DNA of 64,000 nt, from the NCBI RefSeq assembly GCF_905163445.1, contig NC_053195.1:2532501-2596500 (forward strand), read 5' to 3'. Under the pieces are notes generated by a model. The model was not told where the DNA came from and did no database searches. It saw nothing but the letters and a program-made list of their open reading frames with translations. Position 1 is the stretch's first letter, and each line of letters begins with the position of its first letter. This document shows positions 21,270 to 32,811 of the stretch, piece after piece. A program made the position numbers and the translations under genes. This DNA comes from Pararge aegeria. Its lineage: Eukaryota > Arthropoda > Insecta > Lepidoptera > Nymphalidae.

Positions 21270-21605
21270 TCATCATCATCAAATCAACCAATTGACGTCC
21301 ACTGCTGGACATAGGTCTTTTGTAGGGAGTTCCACAATCCACGGTCCCGGGCCGCTTGCCTCCAGCGGCTCCCCGTGACTCGCTTGATACCTGGTTGGGG
21401 ATCGACCAACGCTGCGTTTACCGGTGCGGGGTTGCCACTCCAACACCGTGGAATCCCAACGTCCATCGGTCCTCCGAGCTTTGTGTCCCGCCCATTGCCA
21501 CTTCAGCTTCGCGACTCGTTGAGCTATGTCACGATCACGTAGATACTCCCAACATAGCTCTTTCCATCGCTCGCTGAGTGTCTCTGAGCCTTCTTTTGAG
21601 GCCCA
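21270..21605 (-). pseudogene. LINE reverse transcriptase C-terminal fragment
   Basis: The minus strand reads GSRWRQAARDRGLWNSL and ends YVQQWTSIG, the common C-terminus of lepidopteran endonuclease/reverse transcriptase ORFs. Frameshifts between blocks. Confidence 0.75.
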
Positions 21606-21797
21606 TAAATACAGCAGTTTATAAATTGGTTAACTTAGCTAATAACAGGTTTTGGAATAATAAAAAGCCTTGGGCACTATGGGTTAGTCCTTGCCTGTAA
21701 TGCAACCTGTAGGGCTAGCATGCGCACCGCAAGATAGTTATCTCTATCCATTACTCGTATTCTTTCTATAGAGATCGACGGGATTATATTCAATATT

Positions 21798-21970
21798 ATT
21801 TGCTTTAAACGGTGAAGGAAAACATCGTTAGGAAATCGATTGGCGTTGTGCATCGCGTGCTTCGTAGAGTCCGCATTGGAGCAGTGTCGTGACTCTATGC
21901 TCTTAAACCGAATTTAAATCTAGAGAGAAGGCCTGTTCCCAGTTGTACCACGTTAATACGCTGATGATGA
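21798..21970 (+). mobile_element. SINE family B fragment (degenerate)
   Basis: TTGCTTTAAACGGTGAAGG, AAACATCG matches the body of the full copy at 61.64 kb. Confidence 0.5.
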
Positions 21971-22009
21971 TGATCTGATGATTCCATGATTTTCCAACTT
22001 CATAGCTTA

Positions 22010-22245
22010 ATATTAAATAACTGTGAGATGTAGCTTATAACAACAAAAAAAATAGCCGGCTAAGTTTGTTGCGGGCTCTTCTTAGACCAGGGCGCGATGG
22101 AACCCTCGTAGCTTTAGGTTTAAGTTGGCGAACGAAGTTGTCACAATCCCCTTACAATTATGTAAACATATATGTATGGACGGTTCATAAACGCCTGTTA
22201 GTGTAGGCCTACATGAATAAAGAAATTTTGAATTAGAATTTGATG
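22010..22245 (+). mobile_element. Jockey-like LINE 3'-UTR (family E)
   Basis: GGCTAAGTTTGTTGCGGGCT, CTTCGTTCGCC-type core (inverse seen as GGCGAACGAAG), then TAGGCCTACATGAATAAAG and a TTTTGAATT tail. Confidence 0.75.
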
Positions 22246-22488
22246 GTAAGCACAAAAAACAAAATGGTGTTCATATAGACAGACATAAATTCATGTGATT
22301 TATATGAAATATTAAGATTTAGTATTCAATCCCGAAGGCCGATGTTCGGTGCGCTTGTATTGAAAACAAATGAACAAAGACAATCGCAAGGCGGTGCGAT
22401 TACCAGATATATGGAAAATGTTATTGATGATTCATCAACACACTTACATATTAAGGGGCCTCATACACGAAGCAATCCGTTGCCTAGC

Positions 22489-22501
22489 AACCCGTCCAAA
22501 G
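22489..22501. promoter_or_regulatory. Perfect X-box (RFX-type) palindrome
   Basis: GTTGCCTAGCAAC fits the RFX consensus exactly. No ciliary gene is adjacent, so function is unproven and chance is possible. Confidence 0.25.
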
Positions 22502-22559
22502 CGACTATGTCTGAAGAGCGTAGTTGCCGGTGCGATTTTTTTTGTTTTTTCCAATACAA

Positions 22560-22925
22560 GATAGCCCTTGACTGTAATCTCACCTGGTGGTAAGTTGATG
22601 ATGCAGTCTAAGATGGTAGCGAGCTAACCTGTTAGGGAGTATGGTAGTCATACCCCTAATCAGTTTCTACGTGACATCGCACCGGAACACTGAATCGCTT
22701 AGCGGCACGTCTTTGTCGGTAGGGTGGTAACTAGCCACGGCTAAAGTCTTCCACCAGGCATCATCAGGATTACAGGCACATGAGGCTGAACTACTACGCC
22801 TCAGGTTGATGTACCGAGGAGCTGCAACTGCTTAATGTTACCTTAACTTGTTCATAGGCGATGGTTTTCCATTTACCATCAAGTGGACCATCTGATCCAA
22901 AAACTAGCCTATAAAAAACCCTTAG
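22560..22925. repeat. Family C repeat, best copy
   Basis: Runs from CCCTTGACTGTAATCTCACC through GATGATGCAGTCTAAGATGG, CGCTTAGCGGCACGTCTTTG and GGTGGTAACTAGCCACGGC to CATAGGCGATGGTTTTCC. Used here as the reference order for other copies. Confidence 0.75.
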
Positions 22926-23071
22926 CTCTTTTTTTTCTTTGTTTGTTGACGGGGGGAAATCTTCTTAAAAGATACGTTAATACGATACGATAACGATACG
23001 TTATGTGGGATTTGGGCCAGCCTCAGTACATATTGGGAGGCTCCGGGATCTCCTAGAACGCACACGTGCAA

Positions 23072-23319
23072 AAAATATATATTCTACGACACTAAACACA
23101 TCGCCATCTAGTCCCAAAGTAAGCGTAGCTTGTGTTATGTATACTAAGATAACTGATGAATATTTTTTATGAATAAATACTTATAATATATAGATAAACA
23201 CCCAGACACTGAAAAACATTCATGTTCATCAAACAAATATTTTCCAGTCGTGGGAATCGAACCCACGGCCTTGGACTCAGAAAGCAGGGTCGTTGCACAC
23301 TGCGCCAATCGGCCGTCAA
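23072..23319 (-). mobile_element. SINE family A, near full length
   Basis: Inverted head GTGGGAATCGAACCCACGGC at 23256-23275 and GGCCGTC at 23311-23317. The tail contains ATCGCCATCTAGTCCCAAAG. Confidence 0.85.
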
Positions 23320-23429
23320 AAAAACCCTTAATAGACGCAGGGAGCTGCTGGTACCAAGCGGCAGAAGACCGTGGTAATTGGAACTCACTGCACTAGACCT
23401 ATAGTCCAGCAGTGGATCTCCATCGGTTG

Positions 23430-23715
23430 TGTTACAGTAAATTTATAAAATGGGTGAACAATTAAACTTTTGATAACTAAAAATTCGTGTTGGTTTATTA
23501 AATTAATTAGGTTTTTTACAAATAACCTAATAATTATTATTTATTTAGTAGTAATATAAATCAAGAAACAATTTTAATTATATTTGATTAACAACCGATT
23601 TTCATGTCGTTGAGTTGGTGGGTATTTTGATATAAATACCACTGCATTATCAATACACTTCAGTCATACATGGACTCGAACGATGCAAAGATAAGGTATG
23701 ATGTAGCAATCTGTA
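23430..23715 (-). mobile_element. TG...CA mini-element, long variant
   Basis: Starts TGTTACAGTAAATTTATAAA and matches both ends of the 196-bp element in inverse, but carries about 115 bp more in the middle. The other end is decayed. Flank GTTG at 23426-23429. Confidence 0.65.
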
Positions 23716-24339
23716 CCTATCGTGACAACGACTAGACTCACCCTCAAAAATACGCTTCCTACGCACATTTCGCTCCGTTTGATGTTAGCCTAAAAATAGC
23801 TCAATTTTTTAAACCATAAATGTCGTAAGAAACACATTGCATTTCAACGGAATGGATTAAAATGCCAAAATGATAAAAGCACATCCTAGACCTAGAGGGG
23901 CTATAAAATACGTTTACGACTTCCTAAGAACAGCTATAAATGGGCGTTACCACTTCAAATTCATATTATTCAGTTATTCAAGTAATTTACGATCAATTTG
24001 TAGAAGTGCGTAATGCGAACCAGGCGCCAAAATGTAGCAGAGCGGCCCCCTTAGCGACAAGCTCAAAGACTGCCCATATTCTCACTGTCAATAGGCGAAT
24101 AATTGAATTCTTCGTTTTCTATAACTGTAACATCACCTGCTTTTAAAATGAAATAAAAAAACTGTCAAGCGCGAGTGAGATTCGCGCCCTAGTGGGTTCC
24201 GTATATTTTTGGTAACCTAACGGGATCTGATAATCAAAATCCTTATCTATACTATGACTAAGTTAAGTTTTTTTAGTCCAGCAGTGGACTGTTATAGCCT
24301 ATTGATGATAATAAAGGTAATCCTACGAAAATACACACA

Positions 24340-24455
24340 TTCCCTATATTAGCGTAGCTTGTGTTATGGGTACTCAGACGAGTGATGAATATTTTTTTGA
24401 ATACTTATAATATACAGGTAAACACCCAGACAACGAAAAACATTTATGTTCATAA
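24340..24455 (-). mobile_element. SINE family A tail fragment
   Basis: TTAGCGTAGCTTGTGTTATG through AACACCCAGACAACGAAAAAC. No tRNA head. Confidence 0.7.
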
Positions 24456-24560
24456 CATCATTCGTCAGTTTATCAATTTATTTTGTTCACATCCTATAAC
24501 GTAACAATTAACATGACAAGCCTACTTTCATAACAAAGTTTAATGTTTTCCATAATAGAG

Positions 24561-24613
24561 AACTAATTAGGTACAACGTCTGAACAGAACTAATCAGGTA
24601 TAACGTCTGAACA
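24561..24613 (+). repeat. 27-bp tandem duplication
   Basis: AACTAATTAGGTACAACGTC and AACTAATCAGGTATAACGTC units, each followed by TGAACA. Confidence 0.75.
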
Positions 24614-24894
24614 TAAGTTAGTAAACAGAACTTATATATAATTAATATCTTTAACTTCATACCGAAGTAGTACTTATTTACCTATATATTTTAAATTTCA
24701 ATAGCTCGAACATTTTCTTAAGATAAAAAAGGCCAAGACATACGTGTTTGTAATAGACAACTAACTGATACAAAAAACATTTCCATTAGGATGTGTAGAA
24801 CCCTAAAAATGAGATCGGATCCCCAAGCTCTATTTGACATATCGTAACTCAAATGTCTTTTCTTGTTATATTGAACATACCATCTTGAGATACT

Positions 24895-25250
24895 TATATT
24901 TATATAGATAGTGTATTCGCCGCCGACCCCGTATTAAGCAATTAGGCCCCTATTTATTGGGGGACAGTAAAGATTTACGATCGAAACCATTACGGCGGTT
25001 ACGACCTTTAGGATAGTTCCCATTCAGCCAGGTGCGACGCTCTGATTTTTTTTCTCGAAAGCTTTGTCCGCATACCCAGGTTTGGTTCCATTGTACAATA
25101 GATGTAAGATTTTTGCACAAAAACCGTCTCGCAGAAACGGGGCTTTGAAAAAAGTGCACCTTGAAGGTATGATTCTGATGGTTGCAGACTGCAGACTAAA
25201 CCGCAGCAAACGACATCTCTGCGTCCCACGTCTGCTATTACAATAGTCGT
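24895..25250. other. Unassigned stretch with overlapping open frames
   Basis: Richer in GC than its surroundings and open in several frames on both strands (60 to 73 residues each), none recognised. It matches no other repeat in the window by eye. It could be an eroded element or gene remnant. Confidence 0.3.
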
Positions 25251-25298
25251 GTATTAGAGGGCGATCGATGACATAATAGTACTTATGGAAAAAAAGGG

Positions 25299-25347
25299 AA
25301 AAAATGTTTATTTTACAATTAATTAAAATGTAAAATAAACGTTTTTT
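25299..25347. repeat. 19-bp inverted repeat
   Basis: Arms at 25299-25317 and 25329-25347 pair with one mismatch around an 11-nt loop; the arm core is GTTTATTTTACA. Confidence 0.85.
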
Positions 25348-25597
25348 TGGCTAAGAACTCACTCGTGGGTGGCTATTTAATTTGAGTTTACTTTTATATA
25401 TGCTACTTTATACAGTCAGTTTTTTCACAATCAGCGAGCTTCAATAAATAATGATTATTAAAAAAAAACATACACTGCACTGTTTGCAAACAAGCATCAA
25501 TTAATGTTTGTTGCAAATTTTATTTTGATGTTAATAAAGGTTTCCAATAGCAGATTGAGGTTTTTGTGAACCAATATTTTACCGGTGTAACTACCCA

Positions 25598-25672
25598 ATT
25601 GATCTAGTCGTTAGCATGTTCAACTACGAATAACGCGATCATGGATTCGAATCACGGGTCGGCGCAAATATT
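25598..25672 (+). mobile_element. tRNA-derived SINE head
   Basis: TTGATCTAGTCGTTAGCATG (A-box region) and GGATTCGAATCACGGG (B box), spaced as in a tRNA. No tRNA-like acceptor pairing, so not a tRNA gene. Confidence 0.55.
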
Positions 25673-26204
25673 GTTATTTGCGGAAGCAGAATGTAGTTAG
25701 AAAATTGGCGTTTCCATTCCTACCGGTATTCTAGATACATGTGTACAAGTGTATGCTATATTTAGTTTCGCTCTAACTGTTATGTAAGTGTGAAAGAAGT
25801 GATTAAAAATTCAAAAGAATCTCATTAATTTTTAACCATTTGTTTTTGGGTAATAAATAAATATATAGGCAATGAATATTAGCTAAATTTGCTATACTCA
25901 GCGAAAAGCAGGATAATTTGTACGGTGTAGTTTCTAATTTCTGCAATCTTTATACTCCACACTGAACAGATCTTCCGCAATGTGATGGGAGCATCCTCAG
26001 GTTGTGTTGACTTTACAATGAATAATTGCTGCGATAGTCTATTTTAAAAGCAAATAAGGCTGTACATCACGGAATTCAGCAAAGTAAGGCTTTGCCTTAA
26101 AGTCTGAAAATTAAACTTTATTCCTTCGTTCGTTCACGTATTGTTATTAAAGGTAAGTAAAGTGTAGTTTAGTGACACCTTTTTATTACATAACAATATC
26201 AATT
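25673..26204. other. No gene seen
   Basis: Unassigned AT-rich sequence, apparently single copy within the window. Confidence 0.5.
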
Positions 26205-26545
26205 CACTAGCGGTACCTCGCGCGCGTATTCGCGATTCGCGCGCTTTTAAGCCAACCTTAAAAAAAAGACATATGCTGTCGCGGATTTTTTTTTAACTTT
26301 TAAAGGGGAATAACTTTGTCGTACATTTTTTATCGAAACATTGAACGTTTATGCAGCGCACGTAGCGGAATTTCTCAAATGGAAAATAAACCCCGATTGA
26401 ATCATTCTCCATTGGTGTTATGCTTCTATTGGTCTTAGCGTGATGATATGTAGCCTATAGCCTTTCTCGATAAATGGGCTATCCAACACTGAAACAATTC
26501 TTCAAATCGGACGAGTAGTTCCTGAGATCATATCGTTCAAGTAAA
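26205..26545 (-). mobile_element. Helitron-like element (CTAGCGG end)
   Basis: CTAGCGGTACCTCGCG at the left, then CATATGCTGTCGCGG, TTTTAAAGGGGAATAAC and TTCTATTGGTCTTAGCGTGA as in the 2.0 kb copy, and AATCGGACGAGTAGTTCCTG near the right. Confidence 0.55.
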
Positions 26546-27244
26546 AAAACAAACTTCAGCTTTAGTACAAGATTACCGTCCCACTGCACAACACGGGTCT
26601 TCACTCAGAACAAGAAGGCTGTCAGTGGCACCTACATGCGTTTAACAGTGAAAGCAAGTCCGACGGCGGATAAATGCAATCTCGCTGACATCTGCGGTTG
26701 AAGTCTCCAGTCTGCAATATCATGCACGCTATATCGAGTAGGTACCTATATTTCTTGGCGGGACCCGAAATTGCATTTTCGTTTCTATACTACAATGCAT
26801 ACAGCCTACAGCGGGTGAATGAAATAAGAAATTGCGTCATGTTTTTTTTTTATTTTTTAATCTATGGTTAACGGTCTGCTGCCATTCTTAGACTGTTTGA
26901 CTGTGGACGCGTGCCGTGGTTTTGATTTCTATTGTTTTTTTAGCGTCTGAAATTTCAGTCTTAACTAAATACGGGTCGTATTCTATATAATTGTTCTTTG
27001 TTGTATTTTAATTAGTAAGGCGTGATCTTGGCTTATTTCGTAATAGTTGATGCACTTTTAAGTTGGAAAATAGCCAATATGACAGGTTTTCGAGCCCGTT
27101 CAATAACTGTTACCTGGTATATGATTCTGTGTGTACGTAATACCTCATTTTGCAAGTAGTCATAGTAATAACATAGCAGTTGTTACAGAGCTCGTCCTCG
27201 GCAGTACCTAACGATGGTTCTCCACTAACCATCAGGTGTGCAAT
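26546..27244. other. No gene seen
   Basis: Unassigned. A family C tail scrap (GAGCTCGTCC..GGCAGTACC) at 27186-27212. Confidence 0.5.
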
Positions 27245-27254
27245 TTAAAATTAG

Positions 27255-27735
27255 ATGTTGCCCGCGCAACGACCGCGTTTATAACAGTTTATTTACCAAT
27301 CCTGTGGCAACAGTTTGTTTTTCCGGGATAGAAAGTAGCCTATGTTACTCTATCTTTTAAACTAACTAAAGAACAAGTTAATTTGTTTTAGTTACTTTGG
27401 GCGTTATACTAAGACAATAATAATAATAATATTTTATTTATTTGCCAAATTGTGGGTATACTCATACACATTTCGCTAAACCTTCACAATCGACTGTCAC
27501 AGACAGTTTTTACAAATAAAAAAATAAATATAAATTACAATTACAAACGTTGTTGTACAGTTATAAAAGTTAACTAAGTAGCTATATTACTGTCACTAAG
27601 GTATTCTTTTATACTAAAATAGTTTTTTTTGTTGAGAGTTTAAAAAATTGCTCGCTTGAATTTTACTAGTGTTAGATTTTTGTGACAGTCCGGACAAATA
27701 AACACACTTTCGCATTTATAATATTAGAAAGAACT
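27255..27735 (-). mobile_element. Helitron-like element
   Basis: Begins near TTGCCCGCGCAACGACCGCG and ends CACTTTCGCATTTATAATATTAGA, the inverse of the TC...TAATATTATAAATGCG start. Interrupted by AT-rich sequence. Confidence 0.5.
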
Positions 27736-28448
27736 TTCCTCTAAAGCCCTCTGTCCCAAGAGAGAGGAGGCCTTCTTTAATTAAGTAAGTAAATAATACT
27801 AAGATTTCATTTTATACGCTCGTTTGTTTCTACGTTATGCTACCTGCATAGCTGACTAAATGTATAACAAATCATTGGATCATAACGAAGCGTAGATTAA
27901 TGGTTTTAATGGATATAATTTAATATAAATTCGCGATGTTTTATACATTAGGTATAAATGCAATTACACCATTGTCGGCACAACTGATACCCGTTAACAC
28001 ACAACGCCGGCCGCGATCCTAAAATACCACCGGGCTTTCAGTGTGGCCAGATGTATCCTTATAATTTACCCGAAAGTTATATTTTTTATTATAGCAACGT
28101 TATCTCTATATTAAGAAGCACACATATAAATATTCAAATACACATTTTAACTTCGAGGTAAATAGCTTCTTAGCCTACCTCGCTTTCGGCTTGGATGGAA
28201 AAACGTCTTTGATAAAATGCCTTGTTTTAAATACATTTGTGGTCTAATTTACTATTTTTCAAACATACCTATAACATAAACTTTATACGTTTTTATGCGT
28301 ATATATATCATACATTTTATATATGGTATTATGCTTATGTATTTCATTGTGGAATATCTGTATGCGAATCATAATAGAATAACCTTTTATATACATTTGT
28401 TCTTATATGGACACCTGTCTGTCTTATTGAAATTAATATTTATTTTAT

Positions 28449-28778
28449 TTGAGTCATTTTTGTTTAACAGATTTGAAACTGTCAGAATGCAGATTTCAGA
28501 CTCACCGATCTGGCAACACTGCATCCGCGCGCGCCACTAATAAATATAATTTTATGTCCGCCTATAAAAAAACATATTTACGGTACAATATACGCCTGAA
28601 GAAACTTAAACGCTCATTGCAATTTCTGCCGGTCAAGCTAAAGCCGAATAAGGAATGCGTGGAGTTGTTTAATAGCACTTGTTTTTTTTTTTCTTTCCTC
28701 GTTTTTCTTTTTCAATTATTTGGAAACGATGGAGCGGTAATAATTTTAAAGTGTCAATTGTTTTACATGACGTTTTAA
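28449..28778 (+). other. Unrecognised 109-codon open frame
   Basis: The segment from an internal ATG at about 28554 (MSAYKKTYLRYNIRLKKLKR) to ECVELFNSTC has a codon-like mix and many Lys; the part after it is T-rich and looks like chance. No domain recognised. A CTGGCAACACTG stretch just upstream is a weak promoter-like sign. Confidence 0.2.
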
Positions 28779-29233
28779 TGATAACTGTATTTATTTTTTG
28801 TTCTGTAACCTCGTTACGTAAAGTGGGTTTGATTGGAACAAGTATTTTTAAATATTTAAAACAGAATGGACAAAAGAGGCGTAACTATTATTATTTTACT
28901 TCTTTTCTCTTTTTTACCATTTACTAGCAGTTCTCCGCGACTTCTGCTTCGTACAATACCTAGTAAGTTTCCCATCTGATAAGCTATCGAATGCATGAAA
29001 GATTTTTCAAATATGAGTCCAGAGATAATCGCGTTGAAACAAAAAGACACTCTTCAGCTTTGCTGTAGTATAGAATATAGATTATAATATTTATAAGGGT
29101 TGCCTAAATGATGCAGGCTCCGTTGGTTAGGCAACGTTAATCTTATTATAGGTATTACAGGTAGTACAGCTTGTAAATATAATTAAGGCTGGTTAAGTAG
29201 TACTGCTTTGTTATCTTATCTTATCTGTCTTTT

Positions 29234-29501
29234 TCTTATATATATAATTTAAATCTCGAAATCGGCTCCAACGATTTTCATGAAATTTGGTATACAGGGG
29301 GTTTCGGGGGCGATAAATCCATCTAGCTATGATTCATTTTTAAAAAATGTCATTTCATTCGTGTTTTATCGATAAATGTATGTAAAAAATAAATCCATCT
29401 AGCTATCATTCATATATTGGAATCTCGGAATCATTAATATTGGACACACGACTATTTTTTAAGTCTACTCATTCGAGGACGAAGTCGCGCGGGTCCGCTA
29501 G
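29234..29501 (+). mobile_element. Helitron-like element
   Basis: Starts TCTTATATATATAA and ends GAGGACGAAGTCGCGCGGGT then CCGCTAG before T. Contains AATCGGCTCCAACGATTTTC and an internal duplicated TCCATCTAGCTAT. Confidence 0.6.
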
Positions 29502-29619
29502 TATATGTTAAATTAATAAAAAACTTAAAGTTAAGAACCGCTCGACAGAGGTCAATGTTCTGTTTTAACTTACTCTTTAAGCACTTCACAAACGTAGACA
29601 CTTTCTTACCCCACATGGG

Positions 29620-30135
29620 TTACCATCAATGGATCCGCTTACGGCAACGGCAGGCTAAGATGGTAGCGGGCTAACCTGCTGCCTGCTGCATATTCAACCC
29701 ATACTCCAATCGGTGTCAACCGCTTATCTTTTTTTTTTTTTTTTATATCCATAGACGAGCGCTTGACTTCGATCACACCTTATGGTAAGCGATGATGCAG
29801 CCTAAGGTGGAGCGCGCTTGCCTAGAAGATGCCTATTCACTCTTGATTTGCAGGTACTCATATTGTAGGTACTGGGGAAAATGGAAGCTGGAAGGGCATT
29901 CCAGATCCTAGCGGTGCTTATCAGAAACGAGGATGCGTAGCGCTTCGTACGCGTTTGCGGTATATCGACCACGTAGGGATGCAGATCCTTAGGGTGCCTC
30001 GCGGTTTGATGGTAAGAAGGCGAGGGGGGAACTAGATCAAACAGCTCTTGAGCACACTCTCCGTAATCCGTATCCTATAGAATACCGAAAGGCAGGCAAC
30101 CTTGCGACGATGTTCCAAACTCTGAAGTTTTTTAT
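29620..30135. repeat. Family C repeat and linked LINE-like sequence
   Basis: 29640-29700 has AAGATGGTAGCGGGCTAACC. 29760-30130 has GGTAAGCGATGATGCAGCC, GGCATTCCAGATCCTAGCGG and TATCGACCACGTAGGGATG, a common lepidopteran dispersed sequence. A T-run is at 29731-29743. Confidence 0.5.
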
Positions 30136-30349
30136 TACTGTTTTTTATTTCACTGCAATTTAGCCTTTAAGTAAGTGATGATGCAGTCTAAGATGCGAAA
30201 CCGATTCGGCGGTGTGTAATGTTTAGATTGGTCAAAGGTAAATGTATGCCTAGGAACCTTCTTTGATTAGGCGTCACTTTTCATAATCATTGCCTTGTTC
30301 GTCGTTAATAAATACGGATTTTACTTTGACGATACAGAGTTTTATGTGC

Positions 30350-30690
30350 AAGAACGGCTACTGAAAGTTTCTACGTTTCCAGCAAGCCTTATATGCGATT
30401 TCGAAAATGCGCTATACAACTACTGCAAAAACATCAAAAAGGCCTTCGTTTCCGCACATTAATTTCGCGTGACGCAGCACCTCCGCGGAGCCGACAAAGG
30501 GGTTTCCTATGTAAAAATCGAACATTAAATAACATATTAGAGTTACGTAATGCACATCGTTAGTACACGCGAGCGTCTAGACCGGAAACGAGGCGGTTTT
30601 CATGCTTAATATCTCTCCCCACGGATGGCCGGAGGCTCCGAAGATATCGATGGATTCGTGCTGAATTTCGAATATTTTTTTACAGGGAAA
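30350..30690. other. CpG-rich, apparently single-copy stretch
   Basis: CpG-rich text (CGCGTGACGCAGC, CCTCCGCGGAGCCG, CACGCGAGCGTCTAGACCGG) in otherwise AT-rich DNA, with no repeat match in the window and no convincing frame. Possible regulatory or conserved noncoding DNA. Confidence 0.3.
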
Positions 30691-30999
30691 ATGTGGCGTG
30701 AATGGTATATCCTGGTTGTTGTATTTTTAAGTGATTTCCGCAATAAGAGTACTCAAATTCGCATTTAGGTAACCACTTCGGATGTATTATTGTAACAATT
30801 AACTGAATTGATGAAATGAGTAAGTAGTCATTGTACAGTAGCCAAGAAGTTGCATCACTACAATGACAATTGAAATAGTAGATTGTGCTTCAAGGACATA
30901 AAACAATCCTCGACTTAAATATAAACTCATATGATATAATCTTTGCACCAAACAAAAAAAAACGATCTTCACCTGCAGGTTAGGTAGGACGCGTTTGGC

Positions 31000-31140
31000 A
31001 CGCGTAGCTTTAGTTTTAAGTTTACGAATGTGGTTATCGCCATCATCTCACTACCGTGTAATTATTATGTACGCATCAAAAGTGCCACCTATGGGGCCTA
31101 CTTGAATAAAGATCTTTTTGACTTTTTGACTTTAATATGA
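31000..31140 (+). mobile_element. Jockey-like LINE 3' tail (family D)
   Basis: GTTTACGAATGTGGTTATCG, CATCTCACTACCGTG, AAGTGCCACCTATGGGGCC, CTTGAATAAAG and a TTTTTGAC tail. Confidence 0.75.
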
Positions 31141-31164
31141 TCAACGATATATACCGAGAGCCAG

Positions 31165-31345
31165 AAAGTTAAAGGTGTGGTTGCCGGTGTAATTGCAGGC
31201 ACATGAGGCATAACATGTAAGTACCTCTCAGATTGATGGGTACAAGGCGATAAGTTTATAAACCTGCAAAAGTGGTGGTCTGTTTATAAGCGATGGGGTT
31301 TCACTTACCATTAGGCGGGTGACGTGTACTAGGTTTCATCTTACC
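31165..31345. repeat. Family C repeat, 3' part
   Basis: GGTGTAATTGCAGGCACATG to ATAAGCGATGGGGTTTCAC and TTACCATTAGGCGG. Confidence 0.6.
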
Positions 31346-31530
31346 AGGGTATGCATACAGCAGGAAAATTGCATAAAACTAGAAACCATCTCCTCCTATA
31401 CGAGTGATATATATCTATTTTAGGGTAGGCAGTGCTTTTGCGCATGTATGAAGTGCACGCCACTGGGTGGGTCATCTGCTTGGTGTTAAGATTGTTACCA
31501 TAACAAAAATGTATAGGTATCGGATTTTTT

Positions 31531-31578
31531 GAGTAAGGTTGTAGACTCTGTAGCAGTACAGACTCTACAACCTTACTC
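31531..31578. repeat. 22-bp inverted repeat with 4-nt loop
   Basis: Arms GAGTAAGGTTGTAGACTCTG... at 31531-31552 and its complement at 31557-31578, one mismatch, loop GCAG. Followed by three ACTGCGTC repeats at about 31585-31630. Confidence 0.85.
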
Positions 31579-31639
31579 GTCTAACTGCGTCTGCAGGGAC
31601 TGCGTCTGTCTGGGGATAAAAGGGACTGCGTCCCTTAAT

Positions 31640-32279
31640 TCATGCCGGCAAAGCCCTAATATAATCTTTTTATAAATGTACGTTATAATAAGTTTTGCGC
31701 AATGTTACCATATATAAATAATACTTATGTATTTCATTAGTAACGGGAAGAAGTTGCTCCGGTTACAAATATTTTGGAACGCTTTTGGAGAGAGCGGTCT
31801 CTTAATAAACTAATGACGCCATGAATACAGTAACTGTCCTCACAAACACCTCGTTAGTGATTCAAATTCTCGTAAACTAGGAACACAATTGCCCCTCATA
31901 ATCCAAAATCATTCCCACAGTTTGATAATCTCTAGAAAAACATAACAGAAAATTGCTATTGGGAATGTAAGAAATCTCAGAATTTCCGACAATGCATAGT
32001 ACAATGCAATATCTACAATGCATCACAATGGCCCGATCGCTATCGGTTGTGTGCAAAAAATGGTAAGATCGGGGCAATTGAAAGAAGGGAGCCTTGGACA
32101 TCTGCCGCATACGGCGCGGGTACTGCTTATTTATGGCTAATGTGACAACATTGCTCGGACTCTATGAGACTGTAAAAAAAAGAAAGAAAACAACAAAAAA
32201 GAAAGTAGACAAAGTTTTTTGTGACAGAGCTCGTCCTAAGAAGTACTAACGTCGTACTTAACAATTATTCATTATAAAG
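31640..32279. other. No gene seen
   Basis: Unassigned AT-rich stretch; a family C scrap (GACAGAGCTCGTCC) at 32223-32240. Confidence 0.5.
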
Positions 32280-32430
32280 TCCACATCTTCTGAAGATGCT
32301 TCAGGTTGAAGCGAAATTGCGTAGAGAATATTTGTTTGGTGTGGAGTTTAAAGATCGAAGATATTAAAAATTACACCGTAAAGATTCTCCTGCTTTATTT
32401 GAGCATAATTTTCATTACAATCGTCATGCT
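32280..32430 (+). repeat. Family H repeat
   Basis: CTGAAGATGCTTCAGGTTGA, then TTTGGTGTGGAGTTTAAAG and AAGATTCTCCTGC. Also at 13.6, 34.67 and 47.67 kb. Confidence 0.6.
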
Positions 32431-32529
32431 TATTTATGCCGCCAAGCCGCCGAATTCATCATATAAGCGATATGTTGTGTGCTGTAGTTTTAATAATAAT
32501 AAAAATTTAAAAAAGTCAATTTTTGTGTT

Positions 32530-32737
32530 GATTGATCATCATCATCATATCAACCCATTACCGGTCCACTACAAGACACGGGTCTCTTCCCACAATGAGA
32601 AGGGGCTAAGGCCGTAATCCAACAAACTGGTCCAGTTCGGATTTTTGGACTCCACACACCTTTGAGAACATTATGTAGAACTCTCAGGCATGCAGGTTTC
32701 CCTACGATGTTTTCTTTTAGCGTTGAAGAAAGTGATA
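32530..32737 (-). mobile_element. SINE family B, truncated by a family A SINE
   Basis: ATCATCATCATCATATCAAC tail, GGACTCCACACACCTTTGAG body, then GAAGTGATATTTT directly abutting the family A head at 32738. Confidence 0.75.
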
Positions 32738-32811
32738 TTTTGTGGGAATCGAAACCACGGCCTTTGACTCAGAAAGCAGGGTCGCTGCCCACTGCGCTAG
32801 TCGGCCGTCGT
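32738..32811 (-). mobile_element. SINE family A head
   Basis: GTGGGAATCGAAACCACGGC to GCGCTAGTCGGCCGTC; head only. Confidence 0.75.

Noticed and set aside
23167..23388. Minus-strand frames over SINE heads (also 20264, 33143 and 63146) as proteins
   Set aside because: They translate tRNA-derived SINE family A; similar peptides recur at every copy.
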